Shown here: in pieces, positions 6,919 through 6,923 of the stretch
Layout: each line of letters begins with the position of its first letter
Position numbering within the stretch: the first letter of the stretch is position 1
From: Chloroflexota bacterium
Lineage (GTDB): Bacteria; Chloroflexota; Dehalococcoidia; Bin125
NCBI GenBank assembly: GCA_026705105.1
Contig: JAPPBK010000282.1
Location: forward strand, 1 to 6,923
Direction of reading: 5' to 3'
DNA length: 6,923 bases
Notes under the pieces: generated by a model
Told to the model about the DNA's origin: nothing
Database searches by the model: none
The model's input: the letters and a program-made list of their open reading frames with translations, nothing else
Program-made: the position numbers and the translations under genes

Positions 6919-6923
6919 TCTAT

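Overview
The window is GC-rich and tightly packed. It holds four genes, all on the + strand, with no gap longer than 67 bases. I see no tRNA, rRNA, CRISPR array, insertion sequence or convincing terminator. My best guess for the source is a Chloroflexota bacterium of the Dehalococcoidia/SAR202 type. That rests on the large subtilase-like surface protein with Ig-like repeats and a C-terminal GWNLVTW-type module, and on a molybdenum hydroxylase next to a MaoC-like protein. It is an inference from protein style; other high-GC bacteria are possible.

Region 1 (1-3342) is the 3' part of a very large secreted or surface protein. It has the end of a prodomain, a subtilisin-fold peptidase with the catalytic His replaced by Glu (a sedolisin-like Ser/Glu/Asp arrangement), a right-handed beta-helix, Ig-like domains, an IPT/TIG domain and a C-terminal cap. 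Its start lies before base 1.

Region 2 (3410-6918) is a probable operon of three genes: a double-hotdog MaoC-like hydratase/dehydratase, a MoaD/ThiS-family ubiquitin-fold sulfur-carrier-like protein, and a complete molybdopterin-binding large subunit of the xanthine dehydrogenase/aldehyde oxidase/CO dehydrogenase family. Gaps between these genes are 33 and 17 bases. The likely theme is oxidation of an organic substrate by a Mo hydroxylase, with the MaoC-like enzyme acting on a CoA thioester before or after that step. The MoaD-like protein may help with cofactor maturation or sulfur transfer. The substrate cannot be read from the sequence. The iron-sulfur and FAD subunits that such an enzyme normally needs are not in the window.

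The points most worth a second look are the Glu-for-His swap in the peptidase, the 20-residue tail after the Gly-Gly of the MoaD-like protein, the shortened active-site motif of the MaoC-like protein, and the unusual three-gene grouping. I found no clear evidence for a wholly new defence or mobile system here.
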